DNA from: Vicia villosa
Lineage: Eukaryota; Streptophyta; Magnoliopsida; Fabales; Fabaceae
Direction of reading: 5' to 3'
Length of the DNA stretch: 64,000 nt
Assembly: GCF_029867415.1 (NCBI RefSeq)
Contig: NC_081185.1
Location: forward strand, 113,753,466-113,817,465
In this document: positions 11,101 to 22,175 of the stretch, in pieces
Layout: each line of letters opens with the position of its first letter
How positions within the stretch are numbered: the first letter of the stretch is position 1
The notes under the pieces: generated by a model
Seen by the model: the letters and a program-made list of their open reading frames with translations, nothing else
Database searches by the model: none
Told to the model about the DNA's origin: nothing
Program-made: the position numbers and the translations under genes

Positions 11101-11329
11101 TAATTTCCCTAATAAAACAGAAAAGAAGCTGCCTTATGATATGAGTGACAGTGGCATTCCAAAACTGATGTTGCAAACCTGGATTTGGAGCTATTGTGAT
11201 TTATGCATTTGAAGCTGATGCGTATTATCACAGCAATTGCATCAGATTTTACATTAATCCATTGGAGTTTTAAGTCTTTTTTTATCCATCCAAACAATAC
11301 CACTCTAACAGAGAATTCTTCCATTGTTT

Positions 11330-11570
11330 CACTATTGATGTGGATTGCAACCGGAGGCAACCGTCTTATAAGTGTCGGTAAAATTGTTCAAACCAAACTT
11401 AAAATTGATTTTGTCATTGAGAGCTGCGAAAATCACCAAAATACCTAAATTTTGGAGTTTTGGTCAGGCTCTATAAACAGAGCCTGTACTCTTCAAACTC
11501 ACTAGTGAAAGAATAACCAGACAAACAGACAATCTATTGCAAATACCAACTATACGAGAGTCCTCATGTA
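11330..11570 (-). pseudogene. F-box/FBA gene remnant
   Basis: The minus strand shows broken FBA-like coding: a segment corresponding to 'FGxxNSTxTYKxVAS' (KFGLNNFTDTYKTVASG) near 11345-11400, with stops on both sides. The block at 11490-11570 is nearly identical to 5985-6060 and 27865-27930. The sequence left of it (11130-11175) reappears inverted at the right edge of the window, so this remnant is part of the same duplicated unit as the gene at 12740. Confidence 0.6.
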
Positions 11571-12738
11571 GTTCAAGCACAAGATCATACTAAACTATAA
11601 TCATGAATTGAACCTCCTATGACTAGGGCCACAAAAGTTATTAAATTTACGTCTTTCGTACTTCATGCATATTTCATTCATTAAAGGAATCACTCACTCG
11701 CACTTTCTAAACTTGGTTCTTGAAAAATCAATAGTAACTGTAGTACAAAAGCCTAAGTATACTAGCCACTTAAATACTCCACAAACATCTCATACTATCT
11801 AATCTCAGACTTAATAAGCAAGTTCCTACCATGTTCCCAATTGCTAATGTCCCGATGTCTCACCGACTGCGCTTTACAATGCTTTACTCAGACCCTCCGT
11901 GTAGGTAGTCCGTTTAGAGCCATCCAAAACCAGTTAGTTCTGACCAGTTATAATTATACATTCTCTCGCACGCCTACTAGTATTAAGGACTTTCTTCAAA
12001 CAATAGCAGGCCTATTGCTAATCCTAACAATTTACTTGAGCCAAAGGAACACGGTGACTTTAACACTTTAGTACATAACTAATGTTACATAAGTGAATTA
12101 GGAATACACAATAATTAACATTATGCGTTTATCTCACCAAGGTTTAAACTGAAACAAATAAGTAATAAACATTGCAATGCAGTACCAAGATGAAAGAAAT
12201 AAAAGAAATGTTTGGATATGCAAACAAAGATGAAATTACCTAGACAAATTTCATTCTAAAATCCTAACTAATTCAAACCATGTTCCTCTGAATTCTTCCT
12301 CATCTGACAATGCCTTGGCTTCCGTTCCGCTAAACTCTTAATTCCCATACTATATTAGCTTTTGGTGGTTATCCTAATTCTGCAATCGACACATGAAAAT
12401 AACATTTTATATGTTAATAACAAATGGATGTAAAAGAATGAATACACATTGAATAACAAGTGTTAAGGAAAAGCCATTCTGTAATTATAGCATGACAAAA
12501 TGAAAGATCTACCAGTTGCAATACATTCCATAAAACTATTCCTATTCAAATAATTCAATGCGGGAATCTTTATCATATCTGTTGTTACTACTGATAATAC
12601 TGTTCTGTAATCATCTAGAAAATAAAATCAATCTAACCAATCATAAAAAGAGAGTATTCACACAATTGGTAATTATGAAAACAATATCTACAAATTAACA
12701 TGAATTCTAACACATAAACAATGGAAGAGGAACTTACC
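11571..12738 (-). other. Downstream region of intact F-box gene with 3' intron
   Basis: On the minus strand a donor AG|GTAAGTTCC begins at 12737, overlapping the stop codon region of the gene, and an acceptor-like GATTGCAG lies near 12381. This exon-like segment after the acceptor (about 12245-12380) is conserved in the other units. About 11960-12080 matches 6170-6300. No separate gene is seen. Confidence 0.55.
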
Positions 12739-12739
12739 T

Positions 12740-14035
12740 TCAAAAAACTGAAACTAAGCTTTCAAAATAGTTCTCAGCCGCACACAAGGCATTATCCCTA
12801 GTTCTCTCATCAGTAATTCTTTTTCTTGCAGTAATGTTTGTTCGCTCTACTCGGCTATTTCTCCAATTATAGATGATATCTTGGGATACCTCCTGACTGC
12901 AATGAAGTATCACTGTATCGCCGTTTTCAGATAGAAACAATGGAACAATATCAAAAACATACTTATATCCATTATCACTATAGTTATAGTCAATTTGGAG
13001 ATTGTGATAACTAATTTTAAGAAATTGAAACCAAGAATCTTGAACCCCAAATATCTTCATCTGCCATATAATAAGATGGGTTTCGTTATAACAATAAGAA
13101 AAAGAAAGACAGTCCCCCAACACACCAACATTTGGTTCAGTAGGCGGCACTTCATCAAAGCCACTAGGCGGTAGGTATAGATGATATGTCTCCGTTCCCA
13201 AATCAAGGGAAACAATAACAAATTGCTTAACTGTAATATTCTTAATATCCGTACGATAGAACCATAGTTTATTTTTAATAGCCAGCAAGTTAATACTGTT
13301 CTTGAAATACACGCCACAATTATCATCAGAGAGTTCTGAATCAGCTCCAAAATGCAAAGGAACAACCGGGAAACTTTCAATATCTCTCCAAACATTATCA
13401 CCCATACTTAGAATTCTGACATCGCTTCCCTGTTCACGTCCACTGTAACGCGAGGCCACGACCTTATAAGTGTCGGTTGAATTATCATAACCAAAGAGGA
13501 AATTGTAATTGCCGTCATAGGAGGAAGGGAAGACAGAAGTATTATGAAATAAGCATAAGGACCCAAATTTAGGAGATGTCATCCTGGTGGCTGGGTTCCA
13601 TAATCGGAACGAGTACTCAAAATACTCACGGGTGATGGATCTACCAACCAAACAGATCAATCCGTTGCAGGAACCAACAATATTAGAGCATCCTTTGGAT
13701 TGCACCAGGTATTTCTCATCGACAGAAAGGGTGAAAGATGGATTGTCGAGTAAAGTGCTTACGGAGTAGGGAATGACACCATAGTCACGCACATATCTAT
13801 CATCACTTCCATCGGATAACTCGCCAGGGATATCAGTTACATGTTGGGTGATGAGTAAGAAGTGGGTATTTTGTTTTGCTGATTTCTTGAGATGCAAATT
13901 CACGAAGGTGGGATCGGAGGTGAGAGTGCCCCAATACTTGTTAACACATTTGAATCGAAGAATAGATTTCACATTAAGAAGGGATAACACTTGCAGAATG
14001 AGATCGTCGGGGAAATACGGCGGAGATCGAGACAT
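12740..14035 (-). CDS. F-box/FBA protein, intact, 431 aa
   Basis: Expected role: substrate receptor of an SCF (SKP1-CUL1-F-box) E3 ubiquitin ligase; the target cannot be told from sequence. Residues about 5-48 form the F-box (FPDDLILQVLSLLNVKSILRFKCVNKYW). About 90-400 is an F-box-associated propeller-like region with the family signatures FRLWNPATR, FGYDNSTDTYKVVASRY, SLDLGTETYHLYLPP and CLSFSYCYNETHLIIWQMK. Start at the first ATG, two residues before similarity begins. The stop lies against a conserved splice donor, so the last intron falls in the 3' untranslated part. Paralogous to 7882-9112 (frameshifted), 53910-54955 (pseudogene) and 62156-63794 (intact). No lesion was found. Confidence 0.92.
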   Translation of the reverse strand: MSRSPPYFPDDLILQVLSLLNVKSILRFKCVNKYWGTLTSDPTFVNLHLKKSAKQNTHFLLITQHVTDIPGELSDGSDDRYVRDYGVIPYSVSTLLDNPSFTLSVDEKYLVQSKGCSNIVGSCNGLICLVGRSITREYFEYSFRLWNPATRMTSPKFGSLCLFHNTSVFPSSYDGNYNFLFGYDNSTDTYKVVASRYSGREQGSDVRILSMGDNVWRDIESFPVVPLHFGADSELSDDNCGVYFKNSINLLAIKNKLWFYRTDIKNITVKQFVIVSLDLGTETYHLYLPPSGFDEVPPTEPNVGVLGDCLSFSYCYNETHLIIWQMKIFGVQDSWFQFLKISYHNLQIDYNYSDNGYKYVFDIVPLFLSENGDTVILHCSQEVSQDIIYNWRNSRVERTNITARKRITDERTRDNALCAAENYFESLVSVF

Positions 14036-14276
14036 GATTCTATAAGAACTCTTGAAAAATGCTGCTAGTAATTGTTAAAAAATATGAAGAAAAAATAAAA
14101 AGCAAGAATAAATTGCAACTATTTATTATCACTATCTATTCATGATTTTTATTAAAAGAGAAATTAAATTTAAATATAAATATTTTAACTATTGTTTTTT
14201 TATTAAAAGATATTATTCAATAAAAAAATTAAAATACTGTATTAGAAAGATTTTTTTTTTAAATATACAACAAAAA

Positions 14277-14465
14277 TTACTTAAGGGATATATTTATTAA
14301 CTTGTCTAAAAATATAATGAAAAAAAGGAATCATGCAGTTTTTTATTGTCAATTTTTTTAAGTTGATGATTTACTTAAGGGATATATTTATTAACATGTC
14401 TAAAAATATAATGAAAAAAAAGGAATCATGCAGTTTTTTATTGTCAATTTTTTTAAGTTGATGAT
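14277..14465. repeat. 94-bp tandem duplication (two copies)
   Basis: Two nearly identical copies beginning ttacttaagggatatattt at 14277 and 14371, differing at very few positions (acttg/acatg, one extra A). Recent local duplication in AT-rich DNA upstream of the F-box gene. Confidence 0.85.
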
Positions 14466-15587
14466 ATATAAGTACCGAGACCTTGAGAGAAGCACACTCT
14501 CAAGACCCAAGCGATTCACCGCTAGACCACACATACACACACATTAATAAATAGAGATTAATTACTATGCACTATCAGCGTAAAATTTTACACAATTAGT
14601 ACATAACAACCATTCACAAATATTATTTTATAAATAATTAAAATAAAAGTTAAATTTCAATAAATATTTAATGGTCAACGATTCCCTAATAATGTAAAAC
14701 TGCTTTACACTGTTCCAATTAAATTCTTAATAAGTATTGTTAGTAAAAAAAATTAAAATATCGTATTATTAACACAAAGTTTAAAAAGTAAAACAAGCAT
14801 TACTTAGTGAAATATTTATCAACTTGTGTAAAAAGATTAAACAAATTTATTATTCTTTTTAAAAAAAATTCTAAACATTACTATTATTTTATTTATTTTT
14901 CTTTAAATCTCCATATTCTTGTAATAGTTTTTTTTTTAAATATAAGAATCTAAAAAAAATTAGATACTGTTCTTGACTGGACCGACACTCGGCTCATTAC
15001 ACGGTCTGAGCCTATTGGGTGAAAGACGCAAAGAACACCTACTCGACAAACAAGCCCAACGAGGCTATCCGAGCAGTAGCTATCATGCGAAGGTGATCCA
15101 TCGTGTCATTCGAGCAACTACCTTCCTCGCATGTGTCGACGACAACACCTCTTCGTATGGTTTGTCACCAACACCTCTTCGAACGTTACAGAGTCATCCT
15201 ACCCCGAAAGACCGCGTCTTCCACTTCCAAGTATTTCAGGATGATTAAATCAGGTTGGAGGCCACATGCTGGTCTCCACTACACACGTAGACCATGGCAG
15301 TCTCCGTTTTGGGCATGCACATCCAGTCCAATATGGGGACCTTGTGAAGGTGTGAAAAACACTAGAAATGGGGGTTTGAATAGGGTTTTAACACCAAAAA
15401 CTTTACCTTTAAAAGAAGTTGATTCTTGATAATAAAAATAAAAATGCAAGAAGGAAAGAATAATGTATGTTTATACTAGTTCACTTGAAAGTTATCAAGC
15501 TAATATAATCCACCCGTGAAGGTGATTTCGCCTTATCAACAAGGTCTTAATCCAATAATCTCATATTATTACAATGCACAAGCTAAC
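14466..15587. other. Intergenic: MITE-like piece, GC-richer insert, copia LTR fragment
   Basis: 14543-14735 resembles a short non-coding element with loosely inverted ends (gcactatcagcgtaaaa ... ttttacactgttcc type), no clear TSD. 14965-15350 is much more GC-rich than its surroundings, contains open frames but nothing I recognise, and is probably a transposon fragment. 15357-15587 starts with a phrase typical of copia LTRs (ggggtttgaatagggtt) and is cut off where gypsy RNase H coding begins. Confidence 0.4.
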
Positions 15588-16075
15588 CGCGAGATAAATG
15601 ATCTGCTACCACATTTTCTGAACCTTTTTTTATCCCGGATTTCTAAATCAAATTCTTGTAAAAGAAGAACCAAACGTATGAGTCTTTGCTTAGAATTCGG
15701 GTTGGTAACCAGTTATTTAATTGTCGCATGGTCCGTGTAAATCACCACCTTCGACCTAATGATATAAGACCTAAATTTCTCATGGGCATACACTATAGCT
15801 AGCAGCTCTTTTTCAGTGGTAGCATAATTGACTTGAGCGTCATTTAAAACTTTGCTTGCATAGTGTATGACATGAAAAGTTTTGTCCTTTCTTTGGCCTA
15901 GCACCGCACATAAGTTCAAAATCATTTTTCCAGTTGGGTGCAACGATCATAAGTGTGGTTACTAGCTTATCTTTCAAGTCATCAAAAGCCTTTACAGAAG
16001 ATTCATAAAAAATAAAACACGTACCTTTGTTGAGTAAGTTACTCCGAGAAAATGGCTTGCATACAATGTTGAAAG
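15588..16075 (-). pseudogene. gypsy RNase H region, broken
   Basis: On the minus strand the CACTA-interrupted reverse transcriptase resumes with FQHCMQAIFS, then skips (internal deletion of the palm including the YxDD motif) to a connection segment and RNase H motifs: HYASKVLNDAQVNYATTEKE, LLAIVYAHEKFRSYI and VIYTDHATIK. Frames change several times and stops occur. It ends near 15588 at a copia LTR fragment. Confidence 0.8.
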
Positions 16076-16094
16076 CACTACACCAAAAAGGACT

Positions 16095-16380
16095 TTAGAC
16101 AGCGCACCTTAGACAGCGCTTTTATATAAAAGCGCTGCTATAAGTAAAATAAAAAATAAAACACGGAAACTGTTCAGGAAAATGAGAAAAGGCGCTGCTA
16201 AAAGGGTGACCTTAGACAGCGTTTTTAAAAAGCGCTGCTAAAAGGGTTGCTTTTGAAAGCGCTTTACGAAAGCGCTGGTAAAATACCACATTAGCCAGCG
16301 CTTTACGAAAGCGCTGGTAAAATACCGCATTACCCAGCGTTTTAAAGCGCTGCCTAAGGCACTTCTAAAAGCGCTGCCAT
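16095..16380. repeat. CACTA left subterminal AGCGCT array
   Basis: Around ten copies of agcgct, mostly as facing pairs such as 'agcgctttacgaaagcgct' and 'agcgttttaaagcgct', separated by short variable spacers. In the CACTA family such subterminal repeats are transposase binding sites; that role is inferred here. Confidence 0.85.
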
Positions 16381-16429
16381 TAGTTTATAAAAAATAAAAT
16401 AAAACTCAGAATCCCTTCAGACCCACTTC

Positions 16430-17090
16430 ATGCTTCCAAGAAACCCTATGGCCTGGGACGCAGCAGAGCTTCCATCTTCATTAAGCCCTAGTAGCTACCG
16501 CCAAGACCTCCGCCTTCCAATCCTCTCAAACGCAGATTTAGAAGATTAGAAGAGAAGACTCAACTCTTACGCTCACAACACATTTACAACACAATCACAT
16601 CGCTACCGAAGAAGAGAACAAGAACAAGAATCTACGCTGAATTCGGTAAGGTAGGTTCTCTATTTCCTTATGATTCTTTCGGAATTTGGGGGTAAACAAA
16701 AATTAGGGTTGTTAGGTTATGGTTCTGAATCTGATATTTAGGAATAGGGTTTAGAAATTCACTCTTTTCTATTTTCTGGTTCCGAATCTTTTGACGAGTT
16801 TGTACCATGTTGTGTGTTTGAAATAAATTGCTTTTTTATATCATAGGGAAATGCTTGTTGATCTATGGCTGCTGTTGGAGTAGAAGTGAAGCATGCAGAT
16901 GGTGCAGCTGAGGAACATTGCTCTGCCAAGCTAACCAAGCAGGGTGAGGGGCTTCGACAGTACTATACTCATCACATCCATGAGCTACAGTTCCTTCTCC
17001 GTCAAAAGACCCGTAATCTTAATCATCTTGAGGCTCGACGTAACGAGCTCAATTCTAGGGGTTCGTTAAATCTAATTCAAACTTAGGCTG
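16430..17090 (+). pseudogene. RPT6: Captured 5' end of 26S proteasome ATPase RPT6 gene
   Basis: From 16865 the plus strand encodes the first about 60 residues of the RPT6 (regulatory subunit 8) ATPase: MAAVGVEVK, EEHCSAKLTKQGEGLRQYY, HIHELQFLLRQKT and RNELNSR, the N-terminal coiled coil. Similarity stops at an exon boundary (about 17055). Upstream, 16430-16655 looks like its 5' untranslated exon, then an intron with donor near 16650 and acceptor tatcatag near 16846, so promoter-proximal DNA was captured too. The AAA+ ATPase domain is absent; after the junction the sequence runs into the reverse strand of an SMXL gene. Confidence 0.85.
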
Positions 17091-17690
17091 AGGCTTCCAA
17101 CAGGAACTGTGAAAGGATGAAGCACCCAAATAGATTCTAGAGAATGGTAACATGTTTTACACTTCATGTATGTTTTGAAAATCGAAATTCCCAAAAGCCA
17201 TAATCTAGTACTCTCACCATTTCCACTCAGCAACTTTTTAACCTCCATAACCATATGCTCAAAAGAACAGTAGTAGCTCCTTTTTTGCTCACAGTGACTT
17301 GACCAAAACTCAAACAACCATTTCAAATCACCTTCGGCATTCAAAACACTCTCTCCTACAATGACAGTGTTTCTTCTCCTCTTCACTAGCTCATTCAACA
17401 CACTAGTTACATCATCATTATTAACATATTCTATAGGCTTGGAATTGGTGAATGAATTCGAACCGCCGAGGATAAGAGTTTGATGAGGCTTAATGTTAAT
17501 GTTAATTTCTTTCTGTGAAGAAACTTCCATTGGAAGAGCTTGTTCCACTTCAACTCTTGCTTTCACAAGAGTACTAGAGAAACCAGCTTCTCTCATAACT
17601 CTACTAACACTTGGATCATCAAGTATAGAGATTATGAGCTGCTCAACTTCAATCTTCAAGGCCAGAATATGCTGCTGCTCTTATTCTCGA
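17075..17690 (-). pseudogene. Captured SMAX1-like (SMXL) gene fragment, antisense to RPT6 piece
   Basis: The minus strand encodes part of an SMXL protein, a Clp-ATPase-like repressor family. At about 17600-17690 LALKIEVEQLIISILDDPSV and SRVMREAGFSS come from the end of the double Clp-N domain; then RRRNTVIVGESVLNAEG; then DLKWLFEFWSSH, FEHMVMEVKKLL and LHPFTVPVGSLSLSLN. The last blocks look closest to the SMXL3/4/5 branch. A segment normally lying between VLNAEG and DLKWLFEF (about 60-70 residues) is missing without a frame break, and the Clp-N start and the whole C-terminal ATPase are absent. Confidence 0.82.
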
Positions 17691-17739
17691 AGTGTTATTG
17701 TTTTATTCTATTTCTGTTACGCGTGCGTTTATTGTTAAA

Positions 17740-18056
17740 TTGAATTGTGTTTTTTTTTTTTGTGAAATTTGTTAATACCGTGTGTTGATTGTTGTAGGTT
17801 TGAGGAGAAGTGTTAATGGCGTTTAAACAAGGAGTGAAATCAAAGCGATTTGGTTTGATTAGTACAAAAGCTGCGAATTCGCCTTCTTCTTCAATGACGT
17901 CGTCTTCTAAACAGTTTCGAGAAACCTCCAATGATGCTCCGAGCTTGCCGGCATCGTCGAATAAGCCGCGACAGTTTTATCCAGAGACTGTGCCTTTGGA
18001 GGCTCAGAAGACTAAAGAAAATGTTATTGTGACGGTTCGGTTTCGGCCTTTGAAGT
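17740..18056 (+). pseudogene. Captured first exon of a kinesin-7 gene
   Basis: A 5' untranslated intron ends ttgttgtag near 17797; the ATG is at 17816. The exon encodes a serine-rich leader (KAANSPSSSMTSSSKQF) followed by KENVIVTVRFRPLK, the first beta strand of a kinesin motor as in plant KIN-7 proteins. It ends at a GTGAGT donor near 18055. The nucleotide pocket and the rest of the motor are missing. The residues after the donor, up to about 18420, match nothing I recognise. Confidence 0.75.
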
Positions 18057-18420
18057 GAGTGACTTTTTTTCTTTTACAGGAAATATTGGTTGCATGCATT
18101 TTACTTGGGTAAACTTAGCGAAAAGCTTGAATATTCACATGAACACATCAGTTGTTAAAGCCTCACAAACACATTGGAAGAAACACTGACTTCCATCACC
18201 ACAACCACTCCTCAACTGTATAGAATGTTAATTAGAACACATAAACCTTTAAAACTACTTGTGTAATGTTGAATCATACTGTAAAATCAGTGATATTGGC
18301 AGCATTTCAATTAGAATAGTGTAGTGTCAATCAGAAACAGTTTTCCAATTTGTAGTTTGTGTTTATGGCTTTGTCAACCTATAGTGTTTAACATGAAAAA
18401 GACATGCTCATATAACCATT

Positions 18421-19003
18421 GCTGAAGGAAAGAAGAGTTCAGTGATCTTGGCATCAGAAGCATCTATAATGGATCAAGCAAATAGAGCAAGAGATTGATT
18501 ACATTTTTATATATTGGTTCCAATTTCCTCTTATGCGAAAATATTATTCTCTAAGATAGCTTTGATATCTGGTGGATTTAATGTGCTAAGTGCCAACTCA
18601 TATTTAATTTGAAACTTTTATTTATATCAGTGTGCTCATTTGTAGAGTCCAAAACTCTTTTTAGATGAATGATTTTGCATGCAGAGATGATAAATTATGG
18701 ATTGGACCATTCTTACTTTAATATTGAGATATGACTATAAATTTAGATGAAAGATTTTGCATGCATTGATGATAAATTTGGTGTTCAATTTAGCATGTTT
18801 TCATCGCCTGTTTTCTTTATCTATCAATTTAGCTTGATTGATGTTCCCATACTACACTGTTACTTTCATTTGATATCTTTGAAATTTATTATTAGCACCA
18901 TTCATTTTCAGGTGAGGCTGAAGCCATCATTTCCAAGGCAATAGCAACAGCTGAAGGACTTTCTGTTGTGTCACAAACCTTAAAAGAAAATGGAGGATCA
19001 GAG
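18421..19003 (+). pseudogene. Captured two exons of a mitochondrial stomatin-like (SPFH) gene
   Basis: The first piece (18421-18490) encodes GKKSSVILASEASIMDQANR. After an intron with acceptor ttttcag at 18911, the second (18912-19003) encodes EAEAIISKAIATAEGLSVVS and QTLKENGGSE, then a GTGAGG donor. The two pieces are adjacent in stomatin-like protein 2 family members (the coiled-coil part after the SPFH domain). Preserved introns show DNA-level capture. Confidence 0.8.
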
Positions 19004-20422
19004 GTGAGGTTATGCACTTCTTCCTGTTACATTTTTTTAATGTTTTTTTTAGTAATTTTGTATGTTTTCATCTAAGTATTACAATGTGTTGGCCAGAAAT
19101 CATGTTTAGGTTGCAAGCTCCATATGTTTAGAGTTCCATTGTTTGTGTATCAAAGATGGTTGGAATTTTAAACTTTCAATATCCTAGCATTCCATTTAGA
19201 CAAACTAAAGTGAGTGACTACATTTGTATAAAGTCCAGTTGACCGTTTCTTGTGTAATGTTTGTTTTCTTGGAGGAGCATTTAACCCACTCATACCATGT
19301 TACAAACTTAATGTTTTGCTGTATCAACCCAAAATCAAGAATGCTCATAAATGCATGTTTGATTAAATGTGAAAATGTAGCTTTTACATTGCTTTGTAGT
19401 AAAAGTTTCACACTAAGAAACATGTTTCGTTTTTTGTGAAAATGGTTTATGAGAATAATTTTTTCCGCAAAGCAATGGTAGACTCCTATTCTTTGGTAAT
19501 TTGTAGAAAAAAGTGTTTAATTAACACTTAATATATTCTTGTGCATTATTTGTCAGAGCGGGGTATGTATATGCTATATTGGCAGGCGAACAAATTATTC
19601 GCACATTTCCACACCACCTTTTCCAGGAATAAAAACATGGGAAGTAGAAGTTATTTCATTCTTGTGAATATTTTATGAGAATAAATTTTGTAACTCTATC
19701 ATATATTTTTTTAATATTATCATTAAAAATACTATTTAATCTATTATTTAACTTCAATAAAATTAAAAATGTGTTTTATCAAATTGAATAATACTACATA
19801 GTCATTCAAACAACTAACTTTTTATCTTACGGGTCACTATTAAATTATTACCTTTATTTGAAGATAAAATTCTTATTTTAAAATGTCAAATTTTTTTCTT
19901 TCTCCATGTCACAATTTTGTTTTTATTATTTAATAAAAATGAGTTTATATAAAAATTATTTATTTTACAATTATAACCATTGAAATATGTATCAACAATC
20001 AAAATCTTATTAGTAATTTTTTTTAATGGTTAATTTCCATTTTACCTATGCAATTTGGTCAAATTTCTTTACTTCACATTTTTCTTATTGTTCAAAAAAT
20101 ACTACACCACAAATAATACACCCGGGCGACAACACGGGTCTCTGACTAGTTTTCTTATACAATACTACACCTCATGCATTTGAAACTTACTAACCTTTAA
20201 ATGAATTCTTTTAGGAGAAGACTTAATTTCCCCTTGCCACTGCAAAGGTACACAAAAATATGTCCATAGATCATGTTTAGATAGCTGGAGATCTACCAAG
20301 GTAACCTCCTTATCATTCAATTTGTCTTACGAATATACACGTGTTTACAATCATATCATAAATGATGCTTATTCACTCGTTTTCTGTGTATTAGGAGGGC
20401 TTTTCTTTTTCTCACTGTACAG
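19004..20422. other. CACTA interior without recognised coding
   Basis: Mostly AT-rich intron-like sequence. Around 20120-20149 there is a Helitron-like 3' end. Nothing else recognised; short ORFs lack any family signature. Confidence 0.5.
20120..20149 (+). other. Possible Helitron 3' end inside the CACTA
   Basis: acccg ... cgggt, then tctctgactag and a T, like the Helitron terminus at 5922-5951 (same CCCG/CGGG stem ends and CTAG finish) but with a short, imperfect stem. No 5' end or helicase is seen. Confidence 0.45.
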
Positions 20423-21277
20423 AGCGCAGAGCTGTCTTCATATTACGAGCAAATTTCCCAAAAGATTGCTGGTGATTTTCCACTGCATTTTACTATGTTC
20501 GAATTGTGTCAGGTATGGCATATTTAGTTTGTGTTCCCTCTGTCTTGCAATTCATTTATTTACATAGTTCATCTTTGTGTTTTGTAGGCCCCAACTGTGG
20601 AGCGATATCTACATGATTTACTTCAGTATGCATTGGGGGTTTTGCAAATTGTTACATTGGTACCTAGCAGTCAAAAGATGATTGTAAATGCAACATTAAG
20701 CACCAACCAGTCTGGTATTTATGTAATTTTAGATGCTGCAAATATTAGCAATAGTCATGTGGACCCTGAGGTAAGTGTCTTGAGGTAGCAATTGGAGTGT
20801 TTGTTTCACTAACATTTGTTGTTAAATGGAGTTCCTTAAGATTTTTGACACGCTGATTTTGCTGCATTTCAGATAATTCAATCAGCCTTAAATGTTTTAA
20901 TCACCCTTGTTTGCCCCCTCCTGCAATCAGCAATAAACCACCTGCATTGTCACAAGGCCAGCAGTTTGCGTCTTCCCAAACCTCTAATGGTGCTCTCTCT
21001 GAGACTAGAGATAGATATGCCGACCGATCTGCTCAAGGTGCCAGCCATATTGATCCTAGGGACGCTGTGCCGGCCTTGCCACACAGCTGAACAAGGATAT
21101 CATCAGGCAAGAGAGGCTGTCTGTTCTAGTAATGGTATAAAGGTTCTTATACAAATCATCTCTTCGCGTGTATGTTCATCTCCTGGTGCTCTGGACTGTC
21201 TCCGTGCTCTAGCTTGTCGAGTTCTGCTTGGATTAGCCAGAGATGACAATATTCCACATACATTGACAAAACTTCAG
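20423..21277 (+). pseudogene. DCAF1: Captured exons of DCAF1 (DDB1-CUL4 associated factor)
   Basis: Three exon-like blocks with GT-AG introns: 20423-20512; 20588-20770 (APTVERYLHDLLQYALGVLQ, VTLVPSSQKMIVNATLS, ILDAANISNSHVDPE); and 20873-21277 (SALNVLITLVCP, GQQFASSQTSNGALSETRD in a shifted frame, EQGYHQAREAVCSSNGIKVL, ALDCLRALACRVLLGLARDD). These match the armadillo-like N-terminal half of plant DCAF1, a substrate receptor of CUL4 ubiquitin ligases. A frameshift near 20925 and a missing segment before EQGY break it. The LisH and WD40 regions are absent. Confidence 0.85.
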
Positions 21278-22175
21278 GTGAACAACCTTAACTGTTTGTT
21301 GAACATTTTCATACTCAAAATGGACTCTAACCTTGCACCTTATTCCAAGGTGCATGGGTAAATTCTGTAAGTGTAGAAATGTTTAGAAATTCCAGGGTTT
21401 GCACCTCCCTTGTCAAAAGGCCTAATCTCATAAAATGACAGTATCCCTCATCCACTTTTATTGTTGAATGAATTTTGCACTGTTCTGATTTTGGTTTTAT
21501 GTATGCGGGGCTGATTTATGCATTTGTTTTTTTTGTCTTGCCAGGTTTGGTTTCGTATCATGTTCCACTCAGTCTTTTGTGTTGGATGTAGGGATGGAAA
21601 TGGTAGGTTTCTCAATTTCAAGGCTAACACTGAATAGGCTTAGGTGGATCAGTTCTGTCATGCTCCTACTCACAGTGTTTCTGTTGCCCTTTGACTTTAT
21701 GCATATTAGTATTTTTGCATGATCACAGCTTGCCTTGGATCACTTCCGAAATGGATATAACCTTCATCAAGGATTTTGGTCTTGTCTTTGCAAAGCTTTG
21801 GAGCCATTTGAGTTAGCATAGGGGCTGGCTGAAATGAATTGGTTAGAGAAGGTAGTTTAGAACTTTTAGGAATGTTAAGCAGTAGCATGTAGATTCATCA
21901 TTAGCTTTGTGTAAATTATAACCATATTGACATGCTCAAAACTATGATCTGATCCAGGATTTCCAAAAAGAGATTATTATGTGAAATTATTAGTTTGTGG
22001 TATATTGAAGGTGTTATTTTTAGTGAACTATGATTGAAGATGTTATTTTTATATATGAATAAGTTTTTTAATTTAAGATCATAAAAATATTTTTATGTAA
22101 AAATGATTATTAAGTCTAATAATAATAATTTTTTTTAATCTATTTTATCAAATCAATTAAACATATATTTTATTA
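21278..22175. other. CACTA interior, non-coding or unrecognised
   Basis: Likely intron of the DCAF1 piece followed by AT-rich sequence; contains no ORF with a recognisable family signature. It could contain other captured introns. Confidence 0.4.

Noticed and set aside
14973..15429. Two overlapping ORFs (91 and 108 codons) in a GC-richer block
   Set aside because: Frames are open because of composition; no domain, start context or similarity is recognisable. Retained only as unassigned sequence.
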